A stretch of 64,000 bases of DNA. Origin: Methylobacterium gregans (GTDB lineage: Bacteria; Pseudomonadota; Alphaproteobacteria; Rhizobiales; Beijerinckiaceae). The translations under genes were made by a program, and so were the position numbers. Of the stretch, positions 39,490 through 49,700 are shown piece by piece. Below the pieces are notes generated by a model. It did not search any database. It was not told where the DNA came from and saw nothing but the letters and a program-made list of their open reading frames with translations. Numbering within the stretch: position 1 is the stretch's first letter; every line of letters starts with the position of its first letter. The DNA is taken from positions 1 through 64,000 of the forward strand of contig NZ_BPQM01000026.1 in the NCBI RefSeq assembly GCF_022179245.1, in the 5' to 3' direction.

Positions 39490-40574
39490 GCCGCGATTAC
39501 GAGGCCCGCATCGCGCGCCTCGAGCACCGGCTGGCCAACCTCAACCCGGTCGGGCGCGTGATCGAGCGCGACCACGAGAAGGGCATCCGGGTCAATCTCG
39601 GCACGGACGACAAGCCCTTCCCCTCGCCCTGGATCCAGCCGGGCGACCGCACCGGGGCCACGCGCTACCTGCCCGAGGTCGGCGAGCAGGTCATGGTCCT
39701 GAGCCATGGCGGCGACTGGAGCCAGGCCACGCTCCTGCCGCTCACGCATTCGAACGCGAAGCCGAACCCCGCCGAGGACAAGGACGAGACGGTCCACCAC
39801 AACCGGGACGGCGAGCGGAAGTCGGTCAGACGCGGCCACGCGCGCCACCAAGCGAAGAACAAGATCAGCCAGGGGGCCGGCGACGGCGGCAAGAAGGGCG
39901 AGGGATCGGGAAAGTCCGGCGCGAACCTCTCCCACGAGATCAACCGCCAGCTCCAGGGCATCCGCGCGAACCTCACGCAGCTCGAGAACAACGTCGCCGG
40001 CGTCTTCGAGGCCGCCTCGAAGATGCGGGAGATCGCGGAGGGCCGGATCCCCGAGCTGAAGGCGATCAAGGCCATCCTCGACGGCAAGCCGGAGAGCCTG
40101 GAGAAGGCGGCCAAGATGGCGCTCGGGAACCTCGAGGGCTACGTCGCCAAGTCCATGCAGCAGATGCTGGGCAAGCTCACCAACGGCTTCATGAACAACG
40201 TCCTGGGCATGGTCCAGGGCTTTGTGCAGGCGCAGATCGGCGGGATCCTCGGGCAGATCGCGGACCTCGCCGACCTGCACGGCATCGCCGACGCGATCGC
40301 CGATCCGCTCGGCGCGGCCGAAGGCCTGATCGCGGATGCCGCGTCGGGCGCCGCCCACAACCTGCTCGGCAGCCATCTCGGCACGATCGAGGCGGCGTTC
40401 GCCGGCACGCCCGGCGAGGCGGCCTTCGCGGCCCTGCGGGGCGAGCTCGGCGGGATCCTGAACGGCGCGCTCGACGTCGCAGCCAATCTCGGCGGGATGC
40501 TCGATGCCCAGCAGAACCTCGTGAAGGGCATGTCCAAGAGCCTGCGGCTCGGCGGGTACGAGGGCGAGGATTGA
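39486..40574 (+). CDS. Baseplate spike protein, P2 gpV-like
   Basis: The N-terminal 95 residues are the OB-like domain of gpV (VIERDHEKGIRVNLGTDDKP, then PEVGEQVMVLSHGGDWSQAT). The C-terminal two-thirds is a long helical and Gly/Ala-rich region (QRQ-like coiled coils, then LGGILNGALDVAANLGG) in place of the usual beta-helix spike. No metal-binding HxH tip is visible. At 362 residues it is longer than P2 gpV (211). Confidence 0.8.
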   Translation: MSRDYEARIARLEHRLANLNPVGRVIERDHEKGIRVNLGTDDKPFPSPWIQPGDRTGATRYLPEVGEQVMVLSHGGDWSQATLLPLTHSNAKPNPAEDKDETVHHNRDGERKSVRRGHARHQAKNKISQGAGDGGKKGEGSGKSGANLSHEINRQLQGIRANLTQLENNVAGVFEAASKMREIAEGRIPELKAIKAILDGKPESLEKAAKMALGNLEGYVAKSMQQMLGKLTNGFMNNVLGMVQGFVQAQIGGILGQIADLADLHGIADAIADPLGAAEGLIADAASGAAHNLLGSHLGTIEAAFAGTPGEAAFAALRGELGGILNGALDVAANLGGMLDAQQNLVKGMSKSLRLGGYEGED

Positions 40575-40577
40575 TCC

Positions 40578-40862
40578 ATGGCAAAGCTGATGTCGGCCCT
40601 GCAGGTCGCCCTGCGGGATGAACTGCGCGACCTGTCGGGCGTGCAGCGCGTCTGCCCGGTGAGCACCGGCCTCGCGGCTGCGGCGGCGCTCGCCTATCCC
40701 GCCGGCACCGAGGCGGGCTTCCTCGCCGAGTCGATCGAGATCCACGCGGCGATCGAGAGCGTGCTGCCGGTCACCGCCACCGCGGTGGAGCGCGCGATCG
40801 CGCTCGGCGCCGCGATGGTGCTGGCGCTGGAGATGCGGCCGCGGCCGATCTCCGGCACCTGA
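40578..40862 (+). CDS. Hypothetical baseplate-region protein, 94 aa
   Basis: The small protein lies between V and W (MAKLMSALQVALRDELRDLS at its start). Its C-terminal Ala-rich helix (ATAVERAIALGAAMVLALEM) is hydrophobic enough to be membrane-active or buried. Its function is unknown. Confidence 0.55.
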   Translation: MAKLMSALQVALRDELRDLSGVQRVCPVSTGLAAAAALAYPAGTEAGFLAESIEIHAAIESVLPVTATAVERAIALGAAMVLALEMRPRPISGT

Positions 40863-40871
40863 GGAGCAGCC

Positions 40872-41276
40872 ATGTCCGTCGGCATCGACCGCAACACCGG
40901 CCGGGTGCTGCGGGGCTTCGCGCATGTCAAGCAGAGCCTCGGCGTACTGTTCTCGACAGGCATCGGCTCGCGGATCCTGCTCCGCCTGTTCGGCTCTGCG
41001 ATCCCCTCGCTCCTCGGCAAGAACATCGTGCCGTCGACCTTCCTGAAGTTCGCCACCGCGATCCACGTCGCGGTCGAACTCTGGGAGCCGCGCTTCCGGC
41101 TGATCCAGGTCACCTTCCCGCGCGACACCAGCGCCGACGGGTCCACGCCGGCCACCAACTCGCCCGAGCGCATTCGGGCGGGCCGGATCGGGGTCGCGCT
41201 GCACGGCCAGTACCGGCCGCGCGGGCACCTCGGCGATCCGACGCCGGAGGGCAGCAGCCAGACCATCCTCTTCTAG
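40872..41276 (+). CDS. Baseplate wedge protein, P2 gpW / T4 gp25-like
   Basis: The 134-residue protein shows the gp25 family layout: HVKQSLGVLFSTGIGSRIL (QS-I-L-T-GSR-pattern), then FATAIHVAVELWEPRFRLI. It is the sheath-initiating wedge component of contractile tails. Confidence 0.88.
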   Translation: MSVGIDRNTGRVLRGFAHVKQSLGVLFSTGIGSRILLRLFGSAIPSLLGKNIVPSTFLKFATAIHVAVELWEPRFRLIQVTFPRDTSADGSTPATNSPERIRAGRIGVALHGQYRPRGHLGDPTPEGSSQTILF

Positions 41277-41303
41277 GGCGGCAGCGACCGCCGGAGCCGC
41301 GCG

Positions 41304-42230
41304 ATGACGGTCAGCCTCACCGACCTGCAGGCGCTGCCGGCGCCGACCCTGCTCCAGCCCGTCGACAGCGCGGCGGCCAAGCGCACCCGCATCGCGCGGG
41401 TGGTGGCGCTGATGCGAGCGGCCGGCATCGATTACGACGTCGGCGGGACCGAGGACGGCTCCACCGTCATCGAGGCCGACACGGTCCCGGTTGTCGAGGA
41501 GGCCGGCGCCTTCCGCGACGTGCTCCAGGCGCAGACCATCAACGAGGTCGCGCTGCAGCTGCTCGTGGCCTTCGCCAAGGGCGCGAACCTCGACCAGCTC
41601 GGCGCCCGGGTCTCGACCCCGCGTAAAGCTCTCGTCGCGAGCCCGCGACCCTTCTCGACCAACCCGGAGGACTGGGAGGCCGACGACGATTACCGGCCCC
41701 GTGTCGCCAATGCGCTCGAGCGGCCGAGCACCGCCGGATCCAAGGCCGGCTACCGCGAGCACGCCAAGCGGATTGCCGGCGTCAAGGACGCCGCCGTGGT
41801 GCGGCCGGGCCCGCCCCGGGTGCTGATCTACGTGCTCGGGACCAACGGCGCGCCGTCTGTCGAGGTTCTGGCGGCGGTCCGGGACCTGCTCTCGGCCGAG
41901 GATGTCCGGCCGCAGAACGACGATCCGGAGATCTACGCCGCCGGCGTCATCACCGTCGACGTCGCCGGGACCTACACCCTCTACCCGGGCGCGACCGCGG
42001 CGACCTGCAAGGCCCTCGGGGACGAGCGGATCGCCGCCTACATCGATGGGCACTTCGCACTCGGCCACGACATCACGCTCGACGGGGTCAAGGCGGCCGC
42101 GATCGTTCCGGGCGTGAAGGGCTTCGCGGTCACCCTCAACGGGCAGGCCGCGGATCTCGTCCTGAACGGCACCCAGGCGCCTCAGCGCGGAAGCATCGTC
42201 ACCGACATCGCGGACACCCGCGATGCCTGA
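41304..42230 (+). CDS. Baseplate protein J
   Basis: The 308-residue protein has the J family pattern: DVLQAQTINEVALQLLVAFA, ANLDQLGARV, DDDYRPRVANALERPSTAGS, YREHAKRIAGVKDAAVVRPG. It forms the baseplate wedge with W and I, and it overlaps gene I by eight bases. Confidence 0.9.
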   Translation: MTVSLTDLQALPAPTLLQPVDSAAAKRTRIARVVALMRAAGIDYDVGGTEDGSTVIEADTVPVVEEAGAFRDVLQAQTINEVALQLLVAFAKGANLDQLGARVSTPRKALVASPRPFSTNPEDWEADDDYRPRVANALERPSTAGSKAGYREHAKRIAGVKDAAVVRPGPPRVLIYVLGTNGAPSVEVLAAVRDLLSAEDVRPQNDDPEIYAAGVITVDVAGTYTLYPGATAATCKALGDERIAAYIDGHFALGHDITLDGVKAAAIVPGVKGFAVTLNGQAADLVLNGTQAPQRGSIVTDIADTRDA

Positions 42231-43272
42231 GATCGACCACCTGCTCCCGCCGAACGCGACGCCCCTGGAGCAGGCCCTCTCGATCGTCGACGGCGAGCGG
42301 CTCGCGCTGTTCCCGCCGCAGGTCCTGCTGCGGCTGCTCGACCCGCTGACCTGCCCGGCCGCCTTCCTGCCGGCGCTCGCCTTCGAGCTGTCCGTCGAGG
42401 AGGAGTGGGATCTCGCCGTCACCGAGGCGCAGCAGCGCGCGCTGCTGGCCAACGCCTACGCCCTGAACGCCAAGAAGGGGACACCCTTCGCGATCAAGCG
42501 CGGGCTCGCCGTCATCGGCTATCCCGGTGCCACGCTGGTCGAGGGCAAGCCCGAGGTCCTGCACGACGGCATCATCCGGCGGCGCAACGGGCGCTTCCGC
42601 TACAATTCGCCGGCGCGCTGGGCGCTGTTCGACGTCGAGGTCCCGCTCGCCGACGGTCAGTCGCTCGACGCCTCGGACCGCGCCCGGGTGCTGCGCGGGA
42701 TCGAGACCTGGCAGCGCGCCGCCTGCTACCTCGACGTCCTCCGGGCCGTGGTCCGGCAGGTCGTGGTGCGGGACGCCCCGGCCGCGATCGTGCCGGTGGC
42801 GCGCGTCGCCCTCGAGATCCCGGTGCGGCGGGATACGCCCCGCGACGGGCGCTATCGCCGCGGAGCGCTGAAGGCCTACCGCTACGACGGCCTCGACCGT
42901 CACGACGGCAGCGTGCCCCGCGACGGGGCCCGGCTCGTCGCGCCGACGATCCGGTTCGGCGTGCAGCAGATCGACCTCTCCTTAAGGGTCGGCGTGACGA
43001 TCGCGGCCTCGCGTGGGCCGACGCTCCGGTTCGACGGGGCGGCGCTGCGCGACGGCAGCCTGCGGCGCGGCCACGACGGCGCAATCATCCGGCTCGGACC
43101 GGAGCCGGTCGTGATCGAGCAGCCGGCCGACGTCATCACACGGCCGCCCGCGCTCCGCTTCGACGGCGTGATCCAGCGCGACGGCAGCTACGGGCGCGCC
43201 TTCAACGGGGCGCTGGTGCGCTTCGACGCCACCGGCACCTTCTCCTCCGGCTTCGACGAAGGCTTCGCATGA
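42223..43272 (+). CDS. Tail protein I with C-terminal repeats
   Basis: The first 170 residues match P2 gpI (PAAFLPALAFELSVEEEWDL, then GTPFAIKRGLAVIGYPGATL). The C-terminal half holds at least three degenerate repeats of the form RFDG..xRDGS..R..NGA (about residues 225, 265 and 305). P2 gpI has 176 residues, so this is about twice as long. The repeats may bind tail fibres. Confidence 0.85.
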   Translation: MPEIDHLLPPNATPLEQALSIVDGERLALFPPQVLLRLLDPLTCPAAFLPALAFELSVEEEWDLAVTEAQQRALLANAYALNAKKGTPFAIKRGLAVIGYPGATLVEGKPEVLHDGIIRRRNGRFRYNSPARWALFDVEVPLADGQSLDASDRARVLRGIETWQRAACYLDVLRAVVRQVVVRDAPAAIVPVARVALEIPVRRDTPRDGRYRRGALKAYRYDGLDRHDGSVPRDGARLVAPTIRFGVQQIDLSLRVGVTIAASRGPTLRFDGAALRDGSLRRGHDGAIIRLGPEPVVIEQPADVITRPPALRFDGVIQRDGSYGRAFNGALVRFDATGTFSSGFDEGFA

Positions 43273-43982
43273 CGCCCTCCCTGCCCGACCTGCTCGCGCA
43301 GGTGGCGGAGACCCTGCCCGACAACACGATCGGCAAGGTGCGCCCGGCCCATATCCGCGCCCTGTTCCAGGCCTTCGCGGCGCTGATCGGCTCGATCACG
43401 CCGGACGATATCGGCGCCCTCGACCGGGACGCGGATATCGGCCCGATCCTCGGCGTAGGGCAGCCGAACGGCGTCGCCTCGCTCGATGCGGGGTCCAAGG
43501 TGCCGCTCGCGCAGATCCCGGTGCTCGACGCCGCGCAGATCGGCACCGGCGTGATCGACCCGGCCCGCCTGCCCGTCGTCGCCAGCGGCGTGCAAGTGCT
43601 CTCCGCCGGCGACCTCACGGCCCTGACATCCGGCCAGAAATCGGCCGTGACGAAGGGTGCGGTGGTCACGACAACGGACGGGTATCGATACCTCTACACG
43701 GGGGCCGGGGATAAGACGCAGGCCGGCAGCTACATCGTGCTCGCGGACATCACGCCCGAGTGGCTGGTGATCGCGAACAAGCCCACGAGCTTCCCGCCCT
43801 CCGCTCACCAGCACACCGCGTCCGACCTGTCCGACGTGCCGGCCGACGCCCGCGCGCTCATCACCGCCGCGAGCTACGCGGCGATGCGGGCGCTGCTTCA
43901 GATCAGCACCGCTGACGTCGCAGGCTTGGCCGATGATCTGGCCGACCGCGAGTTCTACGGCCCCTTCCTCGGAGCGCGCTGA
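43269..43982 (+). CDS. Tail fibre-related protein, 237 aa
   Basis: It starts by ATGA overlap with gene I. The N-terminal half resembles fibre attachment regions; the middle (NGVASLDAGSKVPLAQIPVL) is the linker motif common in phage tail fibres, and the middle also has SAVTKGAVVTTTDGYRYLYT. It is probably a fibre or collar component, in the place of P2 gpH. Confidence 0.7.
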   Translation: MTPSLPDLLAQVAETLPDNTIGKVRPAHIRALFQAFAALIGSITPDDIGALDRDADIGPILGVGQPNGVASLDAGSKVPLAQIPVLDAAQIGTGVIDPARLPVVASGVQVLSAGDLTALTSGQKSAVTKGAVVTTTDGYRYLYTGAGDKTQAGSYIVLADITPEWLVIANKPTSFPPSAHQHTASDLSDVPADARALITAASYAAMRALLQISTADVAGLADDLADREFYGPFLGAR

Positions 43983-44305
43983 TGGCGAAGGTTCTCGACG
44001 TCGACAACATCGACACAACGCTCGGCACGGCGCTCGCAGTCGTGATCCCGGCGCCGGGTGCGAACGAGCGGAAGCGGGTCGCCTTCACGATCTGCAACAC
44101 CGGATCGGTCGATGCCTCATTCGATCTTACCCGATACGACAGCACGACGGACCGCTATGTCGGAAAGACTGTCGTGGTCTCGCCCGGCAAGCCCTTCGTG
44201 GTCGATCAGATCTACCTGAAGACGGGCCGGAGCCTGAAGTTCCGCGCCTCGGCCGTCAACACGCTCGACCTCACGGCGGACGTCATCACCCAGACCACGA
44301 GTTGA
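43982..44305 (+). CDS. Small virion-like protein, 107 aa
   Basis: An all-beta protein (RVAFTICNTGSVDASFDLTR, then VVVSPGKPFVVDQIYL) is coupled by TGATG to the previous gene. It looks like an immunoglobulin-like or decoration fold. Its function is unknown. Confidence 0.6.
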   Translation: MAKVLDVDNIDTTLGTALAVVIPAPGANERKRVAFTICNTGSVDASFDLTRYDSTTDRYVGKTVVVSPGKPFVVDQIYLKTGRSLKFRASAVNTLDLTADVITQTTS

Positions 44306-44308
44306 TCG

Positions 44309-45553
44309 ATGCGCGGCAGGCCCTTCGGCACGATCGCGAGCCCGGTACAGCGGCTCGGCTTTCCCGCCGCCGGAGCGGTCGGCGCGGCACTCGGCTCCAT
44401 CCTCTACGCAGCAGCTTCACCCGGTGTGGGCTACGCGCCCTGCAACGGCGCCCCCGTCGAGGTGCAGGCGACCGATTTCCCCCTGCTGGTGCGCCCCGGC
44501 TTCCTTCCTGTTGCTGGCACGCCCGCAACGGGCACGGGCCAGTCGGGGGCAGCGTCCCGCGGCGTGTCGATCGCCTACGGGGCGGGCGTCTACGTGGCGG
44601 TGGGAGCCGGCGGCTTCATCTACACCACGACGGACCTCATCAACGGTCCCTGGACCAAGCGCACCTCGCCCACGACGGCCGACCTCGGCGACGTGTGCTT
44701 CGGCAACGGCGTGTTCACGGCGGTGGGGACCGGCGGCGTCACGGTCTGGTCGGCGACTGGAACCGGCGGCTGGACGCTCGGGTCCGGCCTGACTGCGACG
44801 GTCACCGACCCGAATACGGGCCAGCCGGTCGCGATCGGCTGGAACAAGCTCGCCTTCGGCAACAACGTGTTCGTGGCGATCGCCTCTGTCGGCGCCTCCT
44901 ACGCTTGGTCGGCGGACGGCAAGGCCTGGACGACGGTCCAAGCCAACCTGCGGTTCAGCGGGGCCCCGGAGACGCACGACGTCTGCTTTGGGGCCGGCTA
45001 TTTCGTGATGACGCGGACCGCGTCGAACTCCAACAACGTCTATGCCGTGACGAGTGCGGACGGCGCGGCCTGGACGCAGCGGGCCTCACTCGGCTCGACC
45101 CTGACGCAGCCCGTTGTCCCGATCGCTTTCGGCAATGGGACCTTCATCGTCGGCCAATCGAACAACGCGCCAAGCTACATCTACTGGCACACCAACCCGC
45201 TCGCTGCTAACTGGAACTTCTACAACGTAGGCAGTTACGGCGTCATCAGCGCCGTATTCTGCTTCAATACGCAGTTCCTATTCCTGGCAGGCAACGCCAA
45301 CAAGCTGCTCTCGACCTACGATCTGAGCGCCGATCCGAGCGCCGGACTGAGCGCGCAGGATTGGGACGCCACGGCGCGGGCCGCGGGGCAGGTGGTCAAC
45401 GGCCAGCTCCTGTTCCACCCGAAGACGAGCGCGGCCGCCGGCCTCGTGGTTGGCTCGGCCAACGCCCGGATGTTCGCTCCGCCGGTCCTGCCCGCCCTCA
45501 AGGCGAAGGACGGGACCACGTCTCTCACCGCCTACATGAGGATTGCGGCCTGA
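44309..45553 (+). CDS. Beta-propeller-like tail protein, 414 aa
   Basis: After a short glycine-rich N-terminus, repeats of the kind ..GNGVFVAVG..G...S.DG..WT follow (SIAYGAGVYVAVGAGGFIYT, VCFGNGVFTAVGTGGVTVWS, LAFGNNVFVAIASVGASYAW, IAFGNGTFIVGQS). This is a sialidase/kelch-like propeller. It is likely to be a receptor-binding tail protein. Confidence 0.75.
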   Translation: MRGRPFGTIASPVQRLGFPAAGAVGAALGSILYAAASPGVGYAPCNGAPVEVQATDFPLLVRPGFLPVAGTPATGTGQSGAASRGVSIAYGAGVYVAVGAGGFIYTTTDLINGPWTKRTSPTTADLGDVCFGNGVFTAVGTGGVTVWSATGTGGWTLGSGLTATVTDPNTGQPVAIGWNKLAFGNNVFVAIASVGASYAWSADGKAWTTVQANLRFSGAPETHDVCFGAGYFVMTRTASNSNNVYAVTSADGAAWTQRASLGSTLTQPVVPIAFGNGTFIVGQSNNAPSYIYWHTNPLAANWNFYNVGSYGVISAVFCFNTQFLFLAGNANKLLSTYDLSADPSAGLSAQDWDATARAAGQVVNGQLLFHPKTSAAAGLVVGSANARMFAPPVLPALKAKDGTTSLTAYMRIAA

Positions 45554-46176
45554 TGGACGTCCTGTACCGCCGCAACGGCGGCGCTCCTGCGCCGCTGCCC
45601 TTCGACGCCTTCGACGCTCGCAACGATCACTGGACGAACCTCGCGGAGAATGCCGAGGGCCGTGCCGCCTGCGGCTTCGTGGAGGCACCGCCCCTACCGG
45701 CTTTCGACCCGGGCGCCGAGGCGGTCCGCTGGGACGAGGCCGGAGAGGTCTGGGTGGTCGAAGCGCTGCCGCCGCCGCCCGCGCCGCCCCTGGCGTCGCT
45801 CGGCGACGTCGAGGCCGAGCGGGACCGGCGGATCGCGCTCGGCGTGCCCTACCTCGGGCACCTGTTCCAGACCCGGCCGCAGGACTTCGACAACCTGCGG
45901 GACATGGCCTCGACGGCGATCGCCGCGATCATGGCCGGTGCGCAACCTGATGATCTACGCTGGGCCGATCCGAGCGTGGACTTCACCTGGATCGACGCGG
46001 CCAACGTTCTGGTCCCGATGGACGCGCCGACGGCCCTCAGGCTGCATGCCACGGCCGCCGCCATGCGCGGCAAGCTGTTCCTCGTGGCCCGCGCCATCAA
46101 GAACGCGCTGCTCGGCGGTGCCCCGATCCCGGACGTGGCCGACGACGCGCTCTGGGCGCCGCCCTCGGCCGCCTGA
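45553..46176 (+). CDS. Tail fibre-associated protein, DUF4376-like
   Basis: The 207-residue protein has a variable N-terminus and a C-terminal domain with AERDRRIALGVPYLGHLFQT and RPQDFDNLRDMASTAIAAIM, then FTWIDAANVLVPMDAPTALR. This agrees with the DUF4376 domain of phage tail proteins as I recall it. Confidence 0.7.
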   Translation: MDVLYRRNGGAPAPLPFDAFDARNDHWTNLAENAEGRAACGFVEAPPLPAFDPGAEAVRWDEAGEVWVVEALPPPPAPPLASLGDVEAERDRRIALGVPYLGHLFQTRPQDFDNLRDMASTAIAAIMAGAQPDDLRWADPSVDFTWIDAANVLVPMDAPTALRLHATAAAMRGKLFLVARAIKNALLGGAPIPDVADDALWAPPSAA

Positions 46177-46202
46177 CACCGCCCATCCCGTTGCGAGAGA
46201 CC

Positions 46203-46517
46203 ATGCCGAGCCAGCGCCACCAGCCGCGGGGCCTCGGTTTGCGCGACCTCTACCGCCGCTACGACCTGCCCCGAACCCGCCTCGCAGACTGCCGGCCCCT
46301 GACGGTCGAGCAGGTCGCCCGTGTCGCCGCCGCCCTCGAGGCCGGCGCCCGGGCGACCGGCACGTTCGGGTACCCCCTCGCCGCGCCGCCCCAGCCTCCA
46401 ACCGATCGGGACGATCGATGCTCTACCCCGCCTATTACGACGCCCTGCGTCGGCTCGCCGGTGATGGCGACCTTACGAAACGTATCACGCAGGCTGTGGT
46501 GGGCTCGTCGGCGCTGA
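46203..46517 (+). CDS. Doubtful ORF before fibre gene
   Basis: A frame from ATG 46203 encodes about 70 plausible residues (RGLGLRDLYRRYDLPRTRLA, then LTVEQVARVAAALEAGARAT) but then overlaps the next gene by 100 bases with poor composition. It may be real and short of a normal end, or chance. Confidence 0.4.
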   Translation: MPSQRHQPRGLGLRDLYRRYDLPRTRLADCRPLTVEQVARVAAALEAGARATGTFGYPLAAPPQPPTDRDDRCSTPPITTPCVGSPVMATLRNVSRRLWWARRR

Positions 46518-46768
46518 GCCCCAACGCCCCGGTCGCAGCCTTCACCGATGCGGTGTTCACGCCGATCACGGCGGTGCAGCACGACCCCGCCAACCCGCGC
46601 CGGACCGTCTTCCGCTTCCTCATCCCGCAAGATCGGGCCGTCGGCCTCGTCATCCGCGAGATCGGGCTCGCCTGCGCCGACGGAACGATCGTGTTCCGCC
46701 GGGTGCGACAGCCCATCGAAAAGACCGCCGACATGGAGTTCGGCGACCGCTTCCAGATCGACGTCTGA
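46418..46768 (+). CDS. Tail-collar/fibre protein, 116 aa
   Basis: The protein begins MLYPAYYDALRRLAGDGDLT and has the tail-collar pattern VFRFLIPQDRAVGLVIREIG, then IVFRRVRQPIEKTADMEF. It probably connects fibres to the baseplate or is a short fibre. Confidence 0.65.
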   Translation: MLYPAYYDALRRLAGDGDLTKRITQAVVGSSALSPNAPVAAFTDAVFTPITAVQHDPANPRRTVFRFLIPQDRAVGLVIREIGLACADGTIVFRRVRQPIEKTADMEFGDRFQIDV

Positions 46769-46779
46769 GGATCTCCCCC

Positions 46780-49700
46780 ATGGATTACCTGCCCAGCGTC
46801 GCCGGCGCCCAGTTTCGCGACGTCTCCATCCTGGCCACCGACGAGCCCGTGCTCGGCGGCATCGACGGCAACGACAACCGCCCGCACCGGGAACTCGCCG
46901 AGCGCGACGAGTACCTGAAGGCCAAGGGCGAGGCGCTCGCTGCCGACGTGGACGTGCTCCGCGCGCGCGTCGATGCCATCGACCTCGCCTCGGGTACGGC
47001 GCTGCGCTCGGCCGTGCTGCTCGACTGGCTCTACAAGGAGGACAGCGCCGCCTTCGAGCTGTTCACCGACGGCTTTTCCTGGCGCGATCTCGCCCCGATC
47101 GCCGTCGTGGCGGCCTCGGCCGGCGACGACACGCTCGACCTCGCCTCGACCGAGGGCCTCAAGGTCGGCAATTCCTACACCCTGATCGATGCCGGGACGC
47201 TGCGCCTGGAGACGGTCGAGATCCTGGCGATCATCTCCTCGACGCGCGTCCGGACCCGCCTCAACCTCGCGCATACCCTGACCGCGCGTGACAGCGCCTT
47301 CCTCGCCCGGACCTCGTTCGATATCCGCGCCGGCTACTGCATGATGCAGGACGGCGACGTGTTCTTCTCCCGCGTGCTCACGGAGCTCCGGGCGCAGAGC
47401 GCCGGCCAGATCGTGGTGCGGCGTCAGGCCTCCGACACCGGCACGCTCACCATCGGATACCGCAGCCCGACGACTACCGCGGGCGCGCCCTACCTCGCGG
47501 CGGTCCGCACCGCCGTCGTCGCCGGCGCCGACGGCACCCGCGACGAGTTCTACGCCCTGATCAAGGGCGGCCTGCTCGAGCTGCGCCTCGCCTACGCCAA
47601 CCCGGACGCGACGAAGCGGGCCCGCATCGACCACATGGTCCTGCTGCCGCCGCCCCGCGCGATCGGCGAGACCCTGGTGCTGCAGCCGAAGCTCGTCGCC
47701 CCGGCCGACCAAGCGGCCAACGTCGGCCAAACCCCGACCCTGCAGCTCTCCCCCTACCGCGGCGCCTACGGCGTGCCGCAGGGCGGGGCCCGCTTCCGCC
47801 TCGCCCGCGACCGGGCCATGACGGACGTCATCCTCGATACCGACGCGGACCTGCTCGGCGCCTGGAACGCGGTGGCGGGCCAGACGGCGGCCTTTGCCGA
47901 CGTCCTGGCGCTCGGGGCCCGCGACTTCCTGGCCGTGGCCTCGGCCGTGTCGCTGCGCATCCAGATCGCGCAAGACGGCACGATCACCACCACGCCCGGC
48001 ACCGTGACGGGTGACCTCAAGCGGGTGCACGGTTCCGCCGCGCTGCTGGCCGCCGTGGGCGTCAACGGCGCGATCCGCACCTCGACCGATGCGGGCGCGA
48101 CCTACACCGTCCGGACGGCGGCCGCCTCCTACAGCGGCACCTTCTCCGGCGTGAACGTCCGCAACGCCTACGTGGTGGTGGCAGGGGCCGCCGGCATGGT
48201 GCAGCGCTCGGTCAACGCCGGGGCGATCTTCAACCAGATCAACCCCGACAACGGCTACACGGGCGACTTCACCGACATCGCTGGCGACGGTGCCGGCGCG
48301 CTGATCTTCGTGGGCACCGGGGGCGAGGTGCAGACCTCGGCCGACGACGGCGCCACGTTGATCAAGCGGGCGCTGCCGGGCAACTATGCCGGCACCCTGC
48401 GGGCCGTGGCGATGACGCCGGCCGGCTTCGCGGTGGCGGTCGGCGACAACGGGGCGATCTTCACCTCGAGCGACCGCGGCGCGACCTGGGCCGTGAAGAG
48501 CGCCGCCGGCGGCTTCACCGGCAGCTTCTACGGCGTCGCCGCCGTCGGCCGGTCGGTCGTCGCGGTCGGTGCCGGCGCGCAGATCCAGACCTCGACGGAC
48601 GGCGGTGAGACCTTCACCGCGCGCCTCGCGGGCGGGGGCGCCGCGGCCGCGCTGCGCGCCGTCGCGCTCGACCCGAACCTCTACGGCCTGGCGCTGGGCG
48701 ACGGCGGCGCGTTCCAGCGCACGCTCCGGCTCGAGGGTGCGGTCACGAGCTTCACCGTCCCGGCCGGTATCCTCGGCGTGAACCAGGTCGTGTTCGCGCA
48801 GGGCGGCTACTACAGCCAGGACGGGGCGCGCTCGCCGCTCTCCGAGGTGGTGGCGTTCGCGACCGCGGCGACCTTCGCCTACGTCAACGCGCCCCAGATC
48901 GTGCAGCCGGCCGCCGGCGACACGGGCGTCGCGGTCAAGCCGCTGATCCAGACCGGCCCCTTCGCCACGACGGGGCAGGCCGACACCCATGCAGCGAGTC
49001 GCTACCAGATCGCCACCAGCTCCGGCTTCGCGGCGGCCTCGATCCTCTACGATAGCGGCGAGGTGAGCGACCTGCTGCAGCACCAGGTCTCGGCCGTGAC
49101 GCTGCCGGTCGATGCCGACCTCTTCGTGCGGGCCTACCACAAGGGGCAGGCGCTCGGAGTCGGGGCGTGGTTGGCCCCGGTGGCGTTCCGGGCGCAGAAC
49201 CGTCCGGCGCAGCCCGCGATCCTGGCGCCCTCCGACAAGGCCACGGGCGTGGGCCTCAGCCCGCAGATCACCGTCTCGGCCTTCAACATGCCGAGCGCGG
49301 TTCAGGACGCGATCCAGATCCAGGCCGGGACCGGGTCGGACTTCGCCGCGCCGCTCTACGACAGCGGCGTGGTGACGGCGGCGGGAAGCTTTTCGGGCTT
49401 CCGGCTTCCCGTCGGAACGCTGCCTGCCGCGACCCAGATCTTCGCCCGGGCCCGCCAGCGCGCGGCGTCGGGTGCCTGGTCGCTCTGGTCGCCCGTGATC
49501 GTGTTCAGGACGCGGGCCGCCGGCGGCATCGCGGAGGCCCACGCCCAGCTGCTCTGGACCGGAAACGGCCAGCCGCAGTTCGTGCGAACGGATCTCGACC
49601 TGACCCCGGGCGGCGCCATCCTGGCGTTCGGTCGGGACAGCGCGGCCCGCTTCCTGGTCTCCACCGCGCGCGGTGTCGGCGAGCTCGGTCAGCCGACGCA

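Noticed and set aside
39222-42452. Leftward open frame of 1076 codons across the baseplate genes
   Set aside because: It spans several overlapping sense genes with recognisable families and has no domain of its own.
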